This document shows positions 33,380 to 46,432 of a stretch of DNA of 64,000 nucleotides, piece after piece; position 1 is the first letter of the stretch, and each line of letters opens with the position of its first letter. The notes under the pieces were generated by a model. The model had not been told where the DNA came from. It saw only the letters and a program-made list of their open reading frames with translations, and did not search any database. Source of the DNA: Hydrangea macrophylla (taxonomy: Eukaryota > Streptophyta > Magnoliopsida > Cornales > Hydrangeaceae); NCBI GenBank assembly GCA_033977485.1, contig CM066994.1:44851155-44915154 (forward strand), in the 5' to 3' direction. Position numbers and translations under genes: made by a program.

Positions 33380-35654
33380 TGTAATAACCTTTATTGTTAG
33401 TGGCTATTATTATGATGAAATTCTATATACTTCCCTTGACCATACTTAAAGTTTTGCTTTCAATCGAAGTTCTTTCAAGCGATCGAGGAATTATGAGTTT
33501 AAGCGATCGAACCCTGTTCAATCGATCGAAACCCTACTAACATCAATTTATGACGTGGTCCCCTTTTTCAATCTACCAAACCACTTTCAATCAATCGAAC
33601 TTGACCGGCCTCTGCTGAAGCAATCGAGCTACCCTCAATCGATCGAGAATGCCTGAGACAGAATCCCAATTTTTGCATAAAGATGGCCACCTGTACCCCA
33701 CCCCCATCCCCTCTATTTAGACATTGTGCTTGTGTGTTTATGGTGTTTGCTGAACCAGAAAGAGAGTTGGAGAGAGAGAGAGAATTATATATATTATACA
33801 TATACATATAGGAAGAGGATCAAAAGTGAACTGGGTTGAGTGAACTTACCCAGTGAACTGGATTTTAAGCCTAAAAGAACCCGCGGGTCATCGGGCGCGT
33901 GGGTCAGCTGGGTAGCCCGCGAGTTCTTTTAGGCTTAAAATCCAGTTCAGTGGGTAAGTTCACTCAACCCAGCTCACTTTAGATCCTCTTGCAATATATA
34001 TATCTATACATACATATACTATATATAAATATAGTCAGTCAGAGAGAGAGAAAGACAGAAGCAGGAGGAGAAGATAATAAGGAAAAACAGAGAGAAGAGA
34101 GACAGGGGCTGAGGCAAAGGAGGAACCATCATTAAAGCTCTAAGCTCACACGTTGCCAAATACACCCATACGATCATTCAGTGAGTTCAAAACTCATTCG
34201 GTAGCATTAGTATAAAGTTTTACATGTTTTGGACATTTAATATTGATCCCAAACACGCCCTAGAACTTCTAGACGTTCACTGCTAGAATTTGGAGAAGGT
34301 GACTTTCGAGCGATCAAACTAGGTTCAATCGATCGAACACAATGAGTCTCATTCGATCAAAATGACTTCAATCGATTGAGACCACTTTCACTTCAATCGA
34401 TCAAGAATTCTTTAATCGATCGAACTTTACTTTCCTCAACGATTGAGATGAATTCAATCAATCGAATGAAACAGAACTTGGTTCTTCTTTTAAGTTTATA
34501 ATTCATAATGCTTAGCTGTTTAATTGATGTTCATGTTTCTATTATGAGATATTATGAATTACAAAGGTAATGGGATATGATAATCAGATTGAGATAATAT
34601 GGTGAGAAACATAATAGGGTTCAGAACGTTAGTAATAATACGATGCAATACCCAGATCAGATTTAAGGTATAACAGTGGGTAACCTTGGATAACCTGGTG
34701 ACTGAGTTAGCGGGATATTAGTTGCTTTCGAGCCAAGTATGTCAGTGTCAAGTGTTGGTCGTGAGCACATCCGCGTGGGATGTGAGCGTTATGTATTGTG
34801 CTCGCAAGGATTCGTAAAAGCGTTGAACAAGAATACTAATACATATTGATTATGAATGGACGATACTCGCAAGCCTTCTTAAAAGCAGTGAACAAGAGTA
34901 TTAGTGCGTCCATAAAATTGTAGATATCTTGGGAAATATAGGGGACGATACTCGCAAGTGTTCTTAAAAGCGGTGAACAGTAAGAGTTCTTAAAAGCGGT
35001 GAACGGGAGCACTAGTATGTCGTGATGTTATAATCAGTTCCGTATAGTCAGTTGGGATTGGTATTGTCAGTCTTAGAGCTAGTAGACGATAAGAATCGGC
35101 TGATGATTGTTAATAAAAGATGAAAAGATATTATTAGTATCACTACTTTATATTGTGCATAACTGGTAAGGACTTTATGCCTATGATATTGTGGGAGTTT
35201 CTATTCACTCAGCTGAAGTAAGCTGACAGCGTTTATGCCTGGACGTTCCCCGTCCAAACTACCCTGTCCTTATTAATGCAGGTGATGGAACCTACAATGA
35301 TGGCTACTACCCAGAGTTAGATTATGCAGAAGGTAGCCCTACTAATAACAATTATACCGCGGCCAGCTAGAGATGGAGATTAATATTTAGTTATATATTT
35401 CTGTTGAACTTTATTAGTTTAATGGGTACTTGGGCATCTATTGTCTCTAGACCTGTTGTGATCCTGAAGACCACTCTGATATTGTAATTGATAGAATCAT
35501 TATTATTATATGTTCAATTTGATTACTATTCTTGTTGCTTTTAGTTAGACTAGTACTATGTGGTGTGGACAATTAGTGGCATTCACCCATCATTCCCTAT
35601 GGACCCAAAAAGGAAATTAATATTTCTCTATTTTTACTGCTATAGGGCATTACA
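33380..35654 (+). repeat. 5' LTR of E3
   Basis: 2275 bp. The promoter TATA is altered (TATTTAGA, 33714-33721, against TATATAAA in the 3' LTR). It carries a foldback MITE at 33813-33990 that is absent from the 3' LTR, palindrome clusters at 33462-33650 and 34300-34465, and repeats of TTCTTAAAAGCGGTGAAC at 34800-35010. Confidence 0.9.
33813..33990. mobile_element. 178-bp foldback MITE in the E3 5' LTR
   Basis: The left arm begins AAGAGGATCAAAAGTGAACT, and its reverse complement ends the element (AGTGAGC...GATCCTCTT). The arms are about 75 bp each, nearly perfect, around a GC-rich loop of about 25 bp ('TCATCGGGCGCGTGGG'). The E3 3' LTR (around 40580) lacks it, so it arrived after E3 integrated. 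No clear TSD shows because the flanks are TA-rich. It lies downstream of the TATA box, so it would fold in any transcript. Confidence 0.85.
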
Positions 35655-35661
35655 AGAGTTT

Positions 35662-35673
35662 TGGTATCAGAGC
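35662..35673 (+). promoter_or_regulatory. Primer-binding site of E3
   Basis: TGGTATCAGAGC a few bases after the 5' LTR end, complementary to initiator tRNA-Met. Confidence 0.88.
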
Positions 35674-35812
35674 TCTAGATTATGATACTTTCATTCACCA
35701 ACGATTCCACACTATCTGGTCCTGGTATTTTAAGATTTCTTGAGATGAGATATGAGTTTAAGATAAATTTGTCCTCCTAATGATAGATCATTTTTGTTTG
35801 CAGGTTAGAATC

Positions 35813-35914
35813 TTGGATCCAGAGTTCCATAAGTTTGTGACTGATACATATGGAGAACACGCGATCCATGGGGATACTGTGGAGCCAGCTGACTCAGAGA
35901 GCACATTTTCATAG
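35813..35914 (+). pseudogene. Leader-ORF remnant of E3 (homolog of the E2 extra ORF)
   Basis: A frame of 33 codons reads LDPEFHKFV, then HAIHGDTVEPA, and stops at TAG 35912-35914. E2 has DPGFHMFV and HVIHSDTVEPA at the start of its 339-codon ORF. In E3 the start ATG is TTG, and the remaining approximately 300 codons are missing. The gag core frame begins right after, in another frame (35850 onward). A 3' splice-like TTTGTTTGCAG lies just upstream. Confidence 0.7.
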
Positions 35915-36475
35915 ATTACATCCTGAGAAGTTCGATGGATTTGCAAAACCATGGAAGGCCGAACAGTGGATAAGAGAGATGGAATTGATCTTTGAAGCGT
36001 TAGAGTCCAGTGAACAAGAGAAGTGTCATCTTATTATGTTCCAACTCACCTATGTCGCTGCGAATTGGTGGGAAGTTGAACGAGCCACTATTGGGAAGAA
36101 TGCTGCAATAGTGATGCCTTAGGAAACGTTTAAAGGGAGATTTTTGGAAAAATATTTCCCAAAAAATGAGAGAGATCAACAAGAGAAGAACATTCTCAGT
36201 CTGGTCCAAGGAGAACGGACTGTACGAGAGAATATACTACACAATTTGAACGATTGTCTCAATTCACTCCACATATGATAGATACACAACTAAAGCAGGT
36301 GAAGAGATTTTACCAAGGATTGAACCCCCACCTCAGATATATGATAGTTGGTCATCTGAATCAGTCGTTTGAGGAGATTATTAGATTTACTACAGGGTTG
36401 GAAAAGGATGCTTATCCATCACAGCGACCACAGATAAATCGACCTCAGCCGTCAAGAGGTTTTTAACAGCAGAAT
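35890..36475 (+). pseudogene. gag of E3
   Basis: The capsid signature is clear: FHRLHPEKFDGFAKPW, KAEQWIREMELIFEAL, YVAANWWEVERA, then FLEKYFP and QFERLSQFTPHMIDT, broken by a stop near 36119 and a frameshift near 36235. The zinc-knuckle segment (about 36560-36830) is too degraded to show an intact CCHC motif. Confidence 0.8.
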
Positions 36476-36846
36476 TTTCAAAACCAGCCACCGAGAAATA
36501 CCCAAGGGTGGAGACCTCGGGGTAAGTTTGAAGGGAATAAACAAACCTAAGAAGGAACCAGGAAGCTGCAGCAGGGTTATCCTTGACCCCAGCAATATCG
36601 CCATCAAGGGGCATAACCGCAAGCGTTGCTTACGATTCCACCGAAAAATATTAGAGGATGTTATAACAGTGGAGTACCGGGCATATGGAAATGTTCTGCA
36701 CAACTCCCAGGGTAAACCGCTAAAGGGATCTCTTCTGCCGAAATCGCAACAAGTAGGGCCATGTGAGTAAGGATTGCAGTACACCACGCGGAGGACATTA
36801 TGGGGCACTCGTTCAGGGAATAAAAGGACCTCCATATTAGACAAGG

Positions 36847-39800
36847 ATGAATGCTATCATCCTGGTGGAAGTAGGCTTTACTGCTGATGAGCAGCAACGT
36901 TTAGAAGGCACGCTTGTACTCTTTCATAATCCAGTTAAAGTTTTATTCGATAGTGGAGCTGCACATTCATTTATTATTGTTAAGATTATGCGTCAGTTGG
37001 GTTTAGAACCCCAAACACTGAAGCCAATACTTAATGTTGTGTCACTATTGGGAGTGACTGTTAAGTTGGGTAAAGTATATAAAGATTGTCCATTGACCCT
37101 GAAGGATAGAAATCTTTCGACTGACTTAGTAGTTCTATCAATGTCAGGGTTCGACACTAAGTACAGTGCCAATTTGGATTGCCCTACTAGGATGATTGTA
37201 TTTCCAATACCAGGATGTCCAACGATCAGATTTCAGTGTCAGCTAACGAGCGACATGTTTCTAATAAGTGGTTTGGCTACAATCGGGAGTACGAGTACTG
37301 AACCAACGATGGATCAGATTCCCACCGTATGAGATTTTGTATATACATTCCAGGATGTTAAAGGACTTCGACCGAAAAGAGAAATAGATTTCTATATGGA
37401 ACTAGTACCTGGAACATTACCTATATCTAAGACTCCATATAAAATGGCACCAACTGAGATATTGGAATTGAGAAGCAAGTTCAGGAACTTGAAGATTTAG
37501 GATTTGTTTGCCCGAGTACGTCACCTTGGGAAGCCCGAGTTCTGTTTGTGAAGAAGAAGAAGGACGGAACACTTCGACTCTGCATAGACTACGAGTTGAA
37601 CAAGGTAACGATTAAGAATAGATATCTACTACCTCGGAGATAGATGATCTATTTGACCAGTTACATGGATCAAGGACCTTTTCAAAGACTGATCTGCATT
37701 TAGGATATCAACAACTATTGGTTCGACCAGATGATGTGGCAAAGACTGCGTTCAGGACTAGATATGGGCATTATGAGTTTATAGTTATGCCTTTTGGATT
37801 AACGAATGCGCCAGCAGTATTCATGGAGTTGGTGAATAGAGTATTCAAACCATATATGGATCAATTCATTATAGTGTTCATCGATGGCATATTGATCTAC
37901 TCAAAAACTGAAAGATCATAACGAACACTTATAGATTGCCTTACACATACTCAGAGATAGTAAGCTGTATGTAAAGTTCACCAAGTGTGAATTTTGACTA
38001 CAAGAGGTCAAATTCTTGGGACATGTGATATCTCAGGATGGTATCTCTGTGGACTCATCTAAGATTGATGCAGTCTTAAGCTGGAACAAGCCGACCAATG
38101 CAACGGAGGTCAGAAGTTTTCTTGGCCTAGTAGGATATTATTGAAAATTCATAGAGGATTTTCCAAGATTACAGGACCTTTGATGAATTTGACAAGAAAT
38201 GAGATAAAGTATGAATGGACAAATAAGTATGAACATGCATTTTAGGAGTTAAAGGGAAGATTGACTTCTGCACCAGTACTCGCGATACCTAAGAGTAGAG
38301 AAAGATATGTGATCTATAGTGATGCATCACACCAAGGACTAAGTTGTGTACTTATGCAGCATGGGAATATCATGGCATATGGATCAAGACAGTTGAAGGT
38401 ACATGAGAAGAACTATCCTACACATGATCTGGAATTAGCAGCAATAGTGTTTGCATTAAAGATTTGGAGACACTATCTCTGTGGAGAAAAGTTTGACTTT
38501 TTTTCCAATCATAAAAACTTAAAGTATTTGTTCTCTAAGAAGGATGGAGTTACTTAAGGATTATGACTTTTCATTACAGTACCATCCGGATAAAGCAAAT
38601 GTCGTAACAGATGATTTGAGTAGTAGACCTCGACTAGTAATTGCTGCATTACTAATCCAAGAAGGAAAGCACTTGGAGTTTTAGCTGAATTCGATCTTCG
38701 ACCAGTGGAGCCAATGGAAGGACAACATTTTGGATGTCTTATGGTACAACCAACTTTGATCAGCTGTATCATAGAGGCTTAACAAACAATAGAGGATTTG
38801 AAGTTATGGGTTGCCAAAATTTCAACCAAGGAACCAGAGGTCTGGAGTATTAGTATAGACGGAGCCTTGCGATGTAAAGGTAGACTTATGCTTGACGAAG
38901 ATGTACAAGGACTTAAAAAGGAATTTTTGGTGGAGGAATGAAGTGAGTGGTAGCTGAGTATGTAGCTCAATGTCTGACTTGTAAATAAGTGAAGGCAGAA
39001 CATCATAAACTACCTGGATTACTACAACCGTTATCAATTTTCTATTGGAAATTGGAGCATATAACCATGGATTTCATGATAGGTTTGCCAAAGTCACAAC
39101 ATAACCACGACACTATTTGGGTAATCGTGGATTGACTTACGAAGATGGCACATTTTATCGCCTATAGCATGATGTATCTAGTGGAACGTTTGAGCCAGAT
39201 GTATTTGCAGCATGTTGTATGACTGCACGGTGTACCTGTTTTGATCGTGTCAAATCGAGATTCACGCTTTACTACAGAATTTTGGAAGAGTCTCCAAATA
39301 GCAATGGGAACAACATTGAACTTGAGTTTAGCCTTTCATCTGCACACTGATTGACAGATAGAACAAATCAATCAAGTGATAGAGGACATGATACACACTT
39401 CCATTATAGATTTTAAGAGTTCTTGGGAGACGCAGTTGTCGTTAATCGAGTTCGCCTACAACAATAGCTACCATACGAGCATAGGAATGACCGTTTGAAG
39501 CTTTGTACGGAAGACTTTGCTGATCGCTGCTATGCTGGTCCGAAGTTGGAGACACTCCATTTGTTGGGCCATAGATGGTACGAGAAACTAGTGAGAAGAT
39601 TCAAATTGTACGTGAGAAAATGAAGACAGCTCAGACCCAACATAAAGAGTTCTGCTGACAAGCGACGCAAATATTTAGAATTCACCGTTGGAGACCACAT
39701 GCTACTCAAGGTTTCACCTGTTCGAGGTATCATCGGATTTGGACAGAAGAGAGGCAAGCTATCGTCACGATTCATCGGACCATTCGAGATTCTGGAACGT

Positions 39801-40163
39801 GTTGGAAAAGTTGCGTATCAACTCACGTTACCACCAAAGATGTCAGGAATGCACAACATTTTCCACATTAGTAAACTACAAAAATGTGCTCATAACACAG
39901 CCCACGAGATCAACTTTAAAGACATTGAGGTCACCGACAACGTCGCATTCAAGGAAGGACCAGTGCGAATTTTAGATCGAGGAATCAAGAAGCTCAGAAG
40001 CAAGGAGATTCCATTGGTGACGGTCCAGTTGAAGCATCATGACGAAGGAGAAGCTTCATGGGAGCGAGAGTCAGAGATGCGTAAGAAGTTTCCGTTTTTA
40101 GTTTATACCTTGTTTGTTTTCGATTTCGAGGATGAAATCCTTAATAAGTGGTGGATGATGTAA
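36847..40163 (+). pseudogene. pol of E3
   Basis: Protease: VKVLFDSGAAHSFI near 36930. RT pieces: [19 protein letters not shown] near 37800 and [10 protein letters not shown] near 37890, where the second catalytic Asp of FIDD is Gly, so this RT would be inactive even with restored frames. RNase [14 protein letters not shown] near 38315 and [19 protein letters not shown] near 38425. Integrase between 38870 and 39640 is recognisable only in short pieces. The C-terminal frame 39699-40163 keeps RFIGPFEILERVGKVAYQL and VQLKHHDEGEASWE (chromodomain-like). Frames change at least five times. Confidence 0.85.
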
Positions 40164-42329
40164 TACCCTGTATTTTCAGTAATTATTAATATGATGAGAT
40201 TTTATACACTTACCTTGATCATACTTAAATTTTTTCTTTCAATCGATCAAAGTTATTTCAAGCGATTGAGAATTTCAGAGTTCAAGTGATCGAACCCTAT
40301 TCAATCAATCAAAACCCTGCCGACATGAATTTATGATGTGGTCCCCTTTTAAAATCGATCAAACCACTTTCAATCAATCGAACCTGACTAACCTGTGTTC
40401 AAGTGATCAAGCTACCCTCAATCTAACGTGAATTCCTGAGACAGAATCCCAGTTTTTGCACAAAGATGGCCACCTGCAACCCACCCCCATCCCCTCTATA
40501 TAAACATTGTGCTCGTGTGTTTGTAGTGTTTGCTGAACCAGAGAGAGTTATAAATATGTTATACACATATATATATATACATACATATACTATATATAAA
40601 CATAGTCAGTCAGAGAGAGAGAAAGACAGAGGCATGAGGAGAAGATAAGAAGGAGAAACAGAGAGAGAAGAGGGACAGGGGCTAAGACAAAGGAGGAGCC
40701 ATCATTAAAGCTCAAACCTCACACGTTGCCAAACACGCCCTCATAATCGTTCGGTGAGTTCCAAACTCACTCGGTAGCATTAGTTTGAAGTTTTACATGT
40801 TTTGGACATTCTTACTATGAGTTCGCTTCCTACGAGCTCTTGCTCGATCGTGCAAATAGATAGGCTTCGGTAATATGAATCCAGAGACTATAGGAGATTG
40901 ATCCTAAACATGCCCTAGCACTTTTGGACATTCACTGCCAGAATCTGGAGAAGACGACTTTTGAGCGATCGAACTAGGTTTAATCGATCGAACACACTCA
41001 GTCTTAATCGATCGAAATGACTTCAATCGATCAAGACCACCTTCACTTCTTTGATCGAGAATACTTTAATCGATCGAACTTCACTTTCCTCAAGCGATTG
41101 AGATGACTTCAATCGATCAAACGAGAAACAGAACTTGGTAGTTCTTTTAAGTTTATAATTTATAATGCTTAGCTGTTTCTATTATGCGATATTATGGATT
41201 ACGAAGGTAATGGGATACAAAAATGAGACTGAAAAACGTAGTAGAGTTTGGAACGTTAGTAATAATATGACGCGATAACGAAATATGATTTGAGGTATAA
41301 TGGTGGGTAACCTTGGAGAACCTGGTGACTGAGTCAGCGAGTTGTTATTTGCTTTCGAGGCAAGTATGTCAGTGTCAGGTGTTGATCGTAAGCACATCTG
41401 CATGGGATGTGAGCGTTATGTATTCTGCTCGCAAGGATTCGTAAAAGCGTTGAACAAGAGTACTAATACATATGAACGAACGATACTCGCAAGCGTGAAA
41501 AGTGGTGAACAGTAAGAGTTCTTAAAAGCGGTGAACAAGAGTATTGGTGCATACATAAACTAGTAGATATCTTGGGAGCTATGGGTGGACGATACTCGCA
41601 AGCGTTCTTAAAAGCGGTGAACAGTAAGAGTTCTTAAAAGAGGTGAACAAGAGCACTAGTATGTCATAATTATATAATCAGTTCGGTATAGTCAGTCAAG
41701 ATTGGTACAGTCAGTCTTAGAGTTGGTAGACAATAAGAATCGGATGATTATCGTTCAATAAAAGATGAAAAGATATTATTAATATCACTATTTTATAGCG
41801 TGGATAACTAGTAAGAACTTTATACATATGATACTGTGGGAGTTTCTATTCACTCAGCTGAAGAAAGCTGACGGCGTTTATGGTTGGACATCCCCGTCCA
41901 GATTACCCTGTGCCTATTAATGTAGGTGATGGAGTTTATGATGGTAGCTACTACCCAGAGTTAGATTATGCAGAAGGTGACCCCACTAATGATGATTATG
42001 CCTGAAAATATCACTATGCTGACAACTACCCTTATGTCAGCTAGAGATGGAGATTAACATTTAGTTTTACATTTTTGTTAAACTTTATTAGTTTAGCGGG
42101 TACTTGGACATATGTTGTCTCCAGACCTGTTGTGATCTTGAGGGTCACTCTGATATTGTAATTGATAAAATCATTGTTATCATATGTTCAGTTTGACTAC
42201 TGTTCTTGTTACTTTTAGTAGGACTAGTACTGTGTGGTGTGGACAATTAGTGATATTCACCCGTCATTCCCTTTAGACCCAAAAAAAAAATTTATTTTTC
42301 TCTATTTCTATTGATCTGGGGTGTGACAG
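40159..42329 (+). repeat. 3' LTR of E3
   Basis: 2171 bp, with TATATAAA at 40497-40504 and palindrome clusters at 40245-40430 and 40960-41130 that match those of the 5' LTR. It has (GA)n near 40612-40625 and TTCTTAAAAGCGGTGAAC repeats near 41510-41650. It lacks the MITE of the 5' LTR. It overlaps the last codon of pol. Confidence 0.9.
40497..40504 (+). promoter_or_regulatory. TATA box of the E3 3' LTR
   Basis: TATATAAA in CCTCTATATAAACATTGTG, at the position of TATTTAGA in the 5' LTR. Very similar in sequence to the E4 promoter (CCTCTATATAAACATGC), suggesting common descent of the U3 ends. Confidence 0.7.
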
Positions 42330-42449
42330 AATGACCCTTCTCTTAAGGCCCTACTTACTCTGAAGTGAGTAGTGTTATTGGGTGATGAAAATAAGAGAGT
42401 TCAAATGAGTGAATGAGCATTGCATGTAGGACAAGCATTCAGAGACTTA
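42330..42449. other. G internal DNA between two insertions
   Basis: A short non-coding piece of G between the end of E3 and the unresolved left edge of the TAT-like element. No feature seen. Confidence 0.4.
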
Positions 42450-43724
42450 AGCTATGATTAAGAAAGAATAAAAACAAAAAGAAATACAAGCACTGAAATA
42501 AACCGTGGACTTTAATAATACATAGAATGAAAAGCTAGTAAATAAAGTAGATGACATGGCAAAACTAATGACCGTTGTTGGAACCGTGGATGAATTTGAG
42601 AATGAGAGAAGTTGATTGATCGCAAAGGCAAAACTAAGACTAGGGAAAAGGCAAAACAAAGCCACAGCAAGCGTAAAAAAAAAAAAAAAAAAAAGGGAAA
42701 ACAAGGATGCTTGTTTGGATGCTTAGATCGAGTGATTGTGCTGCAGGAGGAGTCTCTTAGTTGGACTACCTTTGCTATATATAGCTGCTGGAGGGATAAA
42801 AACTAGGCAATATAATCTCCCAAAAATTATCTTGAATCTTTCCAATATCTTGAAAATTTATCTTGAAAATATTATTATCAATATTTGAAATTATCTCCCA
42901 TAATACCTTCAAATATGTACCATTATCAGTTATCATCCCCCAACTAAACCAGTGATATCAACTAGAGAAATTTTTGGGTTGATAACCTTTCATAGTGGGC
43001 CCACCAAAACACCTCAAAGTTGTCAAATATACAACTGCTGCCAAGCAAACATGAGGGCAACTGAATTAAATAGCCTTAACATCTACCAGAATTTAGTAAT
43101 GGCCATGAGGTGGCCGAATTGGCATGTTGCCTTTGACATGTGGCCAAACCAATACAGCAGTAATGAGAATGAGTCAAGCTCGTTCGGCCCAATCAACTTT
43201 AAGCCAATCACTTTGTCACACCCGTTCCAAAAATTTATAGTTTTATCATGCATAATTGTAAATTGAGAGTTTATCAATGTTAATTGATAATGGTGATGAG
43301 GTTGACTGTGAGTCAACGGTAAGGTGTCAATGAGGACACAGGAACAGGGCAGTTCACATTTCATGAGCTCGAGTAAATGACATTTATATGATTTAAATGT
43401 TATTTGACTTTATCTGGTATTCCTGTGAATAGTAATTATACCTGTGTAGTATAATTCTGGTAAATTTTGATTCGGTAGTATCATTTTGAGAACTGTGGTG
43501 AGAACGTGAGAGATACATTAATTGAAAAGGTAGGTTGTGTAGAGATTTCACAGAATATAGTTTTCGGACGTTATTTTGGACCCAAACGAAACTTAGTCGG
43601 AAACTTTTGAAATTTATAGTTTTCACTCGTAAAGGCATAAAATGGATGTGCGCGCAGTTTCATGGATTGATTAGAAGTTAGAGAAACTTGCGGGGAGGTA
43701 AACGTAATTCCCCAAAAATGTGCC

Positions 43725-43733
43725 TATATATAG
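43725..43733 (+). promoter_or_regulatory. TATA box of the L1 solo LTR
   Basis: TATATATAG in GTGCCTATATATAGATGAGG. The equivalent region of the L1 LTR at 6640-6655 has a similar TATA, and the copy at 14658 is where E2 inserted. Confidence 0.6.
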
Positions 43734-44778
43734 ATGAGGATGAGATTGAAATCTCATCCACAACTCCTAAATATCTAGAGAGAGGAGAGAGAAAGGAGAT
43801 TTGTTTTCTACGGGCTTTGCGACGCCGATCGACGACCGTTCGTCCGTCAGATTTTCTCCAGATTTCATATTTGAACTCGTGGAGGTAAGATCTACGTTTT
43901 GATACCACTTAGGCCGTGTTTGGCCAAGTTTTGTAAAAATCTTAATTTTGGACTTTTGGGAAAAACAGGTATAAACTTGTAGGAATCGTACCAAATTCGA
44001 AATCCGACGTTTATTTAGCCTCCTAGTCGATCCTTCAAAGTTTGGAGGAAATCGCACGAGGTATGAAGTTCTAACTTGTGAAATATAGGGAAATACATGT
44101 TTTATATTTCGACGACGAAATTGTGATCCGGGCGAAATCCATGTGTTAATTGTAGGCCCGTTAATTATGCACGCGCTAAATTGTGAAAAGCATGTCTAAA
44201 TTTACGCGAGCACGTTAAGTTGTCTATGTGGGTCAAAGGGGAGTCTCATACAAATTCATGCCGCAGTAAGCTTCTTGATGTTTGAGAATTTAGTAGCGAC
44301 GGCTACTGTGCATGGTTGATAGACTTGGACTTGCCATTGGTATCGCGGTTTAAGGCTTGGACTTGCCGCTACCGGATGAATGCGTATTTTTCTTCCTAGA
44401 GACTATTGTATGATTTATGAGATTAAAGCATGTTTCATCATATATTGTACATGTTAGACTTGTACGCTCAGCATATAGCTGAGCAGTGGAGATGTACTCC
44501 ATTGCAGGTAAGAAGAAGGATAAGAAGAAGCGCGATGAGTGAGGCCAATGAACGCCGGGGATAACACTTATATATGTTTTTGTTTTAAATCCTAAACTTG
44601 TGTAAGGATTGGTAATATGTTGTAATAGAACCTTAGATTAGTTCTATAGTATGGTAATCTTGTAATTGAACGTCTGTAATTATGTTTTATATGTTGGAAA
44701 TCAGTTGTGGTTGTGTTTGTTGTTGGTATTGAGTAACAGGACTTGTTAATTTCCAACACAGGCTGACCAGCAGGGGAG

Positions 44779-45048
44779 CAGTCGACTGGACCCAGGGTCA
44801 GTCGACTGGATCTCGTGGGATTGAGACACTGAAGGTACATTACAAGAGAAGCAGTCGACTGACCCCTTGGACAGTCGACTGAATACTGTTAATTTTGGCT
44901 ACTGCTTCTTAGAATAGAAAAGCAGTCGACTGGTTTCCCCATAGCAGTCGACTGGACCCCTTTTGAAAATGTTAAATTTTGGTTCTGTGAAACACAGTCG
45001 ACGAAGCAATCGACTGGACCCTAGTGCAGTCGACGGGGCAGTCGACTG
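44779..45048. repeat. CAGTCGACTGG palindrome cluster
   Basis: About ten copies of a CCAGTCGACTGG-type motif occur in 270 bp of the L1 solo LTR, mostly in pairs 18-25 bases apart, each palindromic around GTCGAC, often followed by ACCC. The other L1 copies do not show this cluster: the copy at 5123 has one FR-like GGTTCGACCGGTCGAAC, and the copy near 61420 has one TTTCGATCGATCGAAA. Confidence 0.9.
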
Positions 45049-45796
45049 AGCCTCTGTTTTCAAAACTATTTTCTTTTGAAAGTGTTTTCCTTTAGCCCAA
45101 ACTTTTTATAACTCTGATTTCAATGTATTTTACAACACAGAGGGGAATGTTTCCTAAGTTTTAAACTACTAGGGTTGTTTTATAGAAGTTCTTTCCACTG
45201 CGTATTATTAGATGATGTTGGATGAGCCTTGGTGGCGTGCCACGTGTTCTATTTCCACGCGTAGTGGGATGGGTCGTGACACACTTGGCCATTAATCTTC
45301 ACAATCGGTCACACTTGTCCGAATAAAATATTATATTTGCTCTTTCTATAACATTAATTCAGCCCTTATAATTTTATTTAAAAAATAATAATTTAGGTGC
45401 AAACAACTGCCCCTGACTCTTGTAAATGATATAACTTGAATTTTGAAGAGCCCATTTTTTCCTTTTTCAGACCGATTTTTATTATTATTTTTTTACAAAT
45501 AGTTGATTAGTCAATTTTTCATCGGTCACAATGTCCAAACCGAATTTTATGACCAACTGTTCCTGCTCATTATTACATAGGCCAATGTCATGGGACAAAC
45601 TATGCAATCACTATATGTGTTAATATGCATCATCTTCTCCATCATCATCATGTGAACCCACCATGTAAATCTCTACACCAAAGCAGATCAATAAACCAAT
45701 TAGTTGGGCACCAAAGATGAGGCATATACTGACCAAAGCAATAAAGCACATCGATCTTGAATAGACCGAATTTATTAACAAGACCGAACTAGTATT

Positions 45797-46432
45797 CTAA
45801 TTTCGGTCAATTTTTGTTTTTTTAATTTTTTTTTTATAATAATATTGTAATAGATATAACCAAAGAGCTAAAACCCTTTTTTGGTGACATCCATAGAGCC
45901 AATGTGGATGAAAATCGACAAAAGCCAAATAATTATTTGGCTTTGTGTTAAACTTATTTTCGGCGATTACATTGACACCGAAAAAATTGAACAACTCTTC
46001 AATGTTAAGTCTTTTCAAAGAAATTTGTTCAAAATAATTTTCCAGCTCATCGACCAAAATAAATCGATTGGCCTACGATTTTGCCCCCTGAGTGCCTTTT
46101 GATTTTCAACATAGACGATGGGCTCTTTAACCGAGCCAAAATTTTTTGGCTTATCACTAATAACTATTTTTTCCGCCGTCTTGTCCCCTGAGTGGCTTAG
46201 ACAGCACAGATCGGCCTGGTCGATGATCTCTTGATTTTGAGATGCAAACATCGGTCGTTTGTGCCCGTTTTTCCACAGCTTCGAAAAAAACTGTTGTTGC
46301 ATGTTCAAGTTGCTGAGCAAGCTTGTCATATTGGTGGCCAAATTCGTCATTCATTATCTTGAAAATAATATTAACAATATTTGAAATTATTTCCCATAAT
46401 ATCTTTAAATATGTACCCTTATCAGATATCAT
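45797..46432 (-). pseudogene. Unidentified broken frames in the TAT-like element
   Basis: Three overlapping minus-strand frames (45797-46057, 46015-46350, 46157-46432) give short credible stretches, such as LAQQLEHATTVFFEAVEKRA and LFNFFGVNVIAE, suggesting one ORF broken by frameshifts. I recognise no domain. Position next to the deleted PBS side is compatible with a gag-region ORF, but this is inference. Confidence 0.3.

Larger units (their letters stand above)
33380..42329 (+). mobile_element. Complete but decayed Ty3/gypsy chromovirus E3
   Basis: 8950 bp with LTRs at 33380-35654 and 40159-42329. The perfect TSD GAATG lies at 33375-33379 and 42330-42334. LTR ends are TGTAATAACC/TGTAATACCC and GGGCATTACA/GGGGTGTGACA. 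A PBS TGGTATCAGAGC follows at 35662. Gag, protease, RT, RNase H and integrase with a chromodomain-like tail occur in order but are split by many frameshifts and stops. It is inserted in the internal region of G. LTR, leader and gag resemble E2, so E2 and E3 are the same or sister families. Confidence 0.92.
43214..45281 (+). repeat. L1-family gypsy solo LTR (TSD CACTT)
   Basis: The 2068-bp unit begins TGTCACACCCG and ends GGTCGTGACA, with perfect TSD CACTT at 43209-43213 and 45282-45286. LTR B of the host element (46690-46705) retains the same sequence uninterrupted (AAATTACTTGGCCATT against AATCACTT/CACTTGGCCATT), giving an empty-site comparison. TATA TATATATAG at 43725-43733. A palindrome cluster lies at 44779-45048. 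The frame at 43688-43888 has no recognisable content. Confidence 0.92.

Noticed and set aside
18332..42329. Integrated plant pararetrovirus (caulimovirid) as source of RT/RNase H
   Set aside because: LTRs, 5-bp TSDs, tRNA-Met PBS and integrase with chromodomain-like tails in E3 and E4 identify Ty3/gypsy retrotransposons; no movement protein is present.
43678..44057. Lys/Arg-rich overlapping frames on both strands in the L1 solo LTR
   Set aside because: Not conserved in the other L1 copies; they flank the TATA box and look like U3/R sequence.
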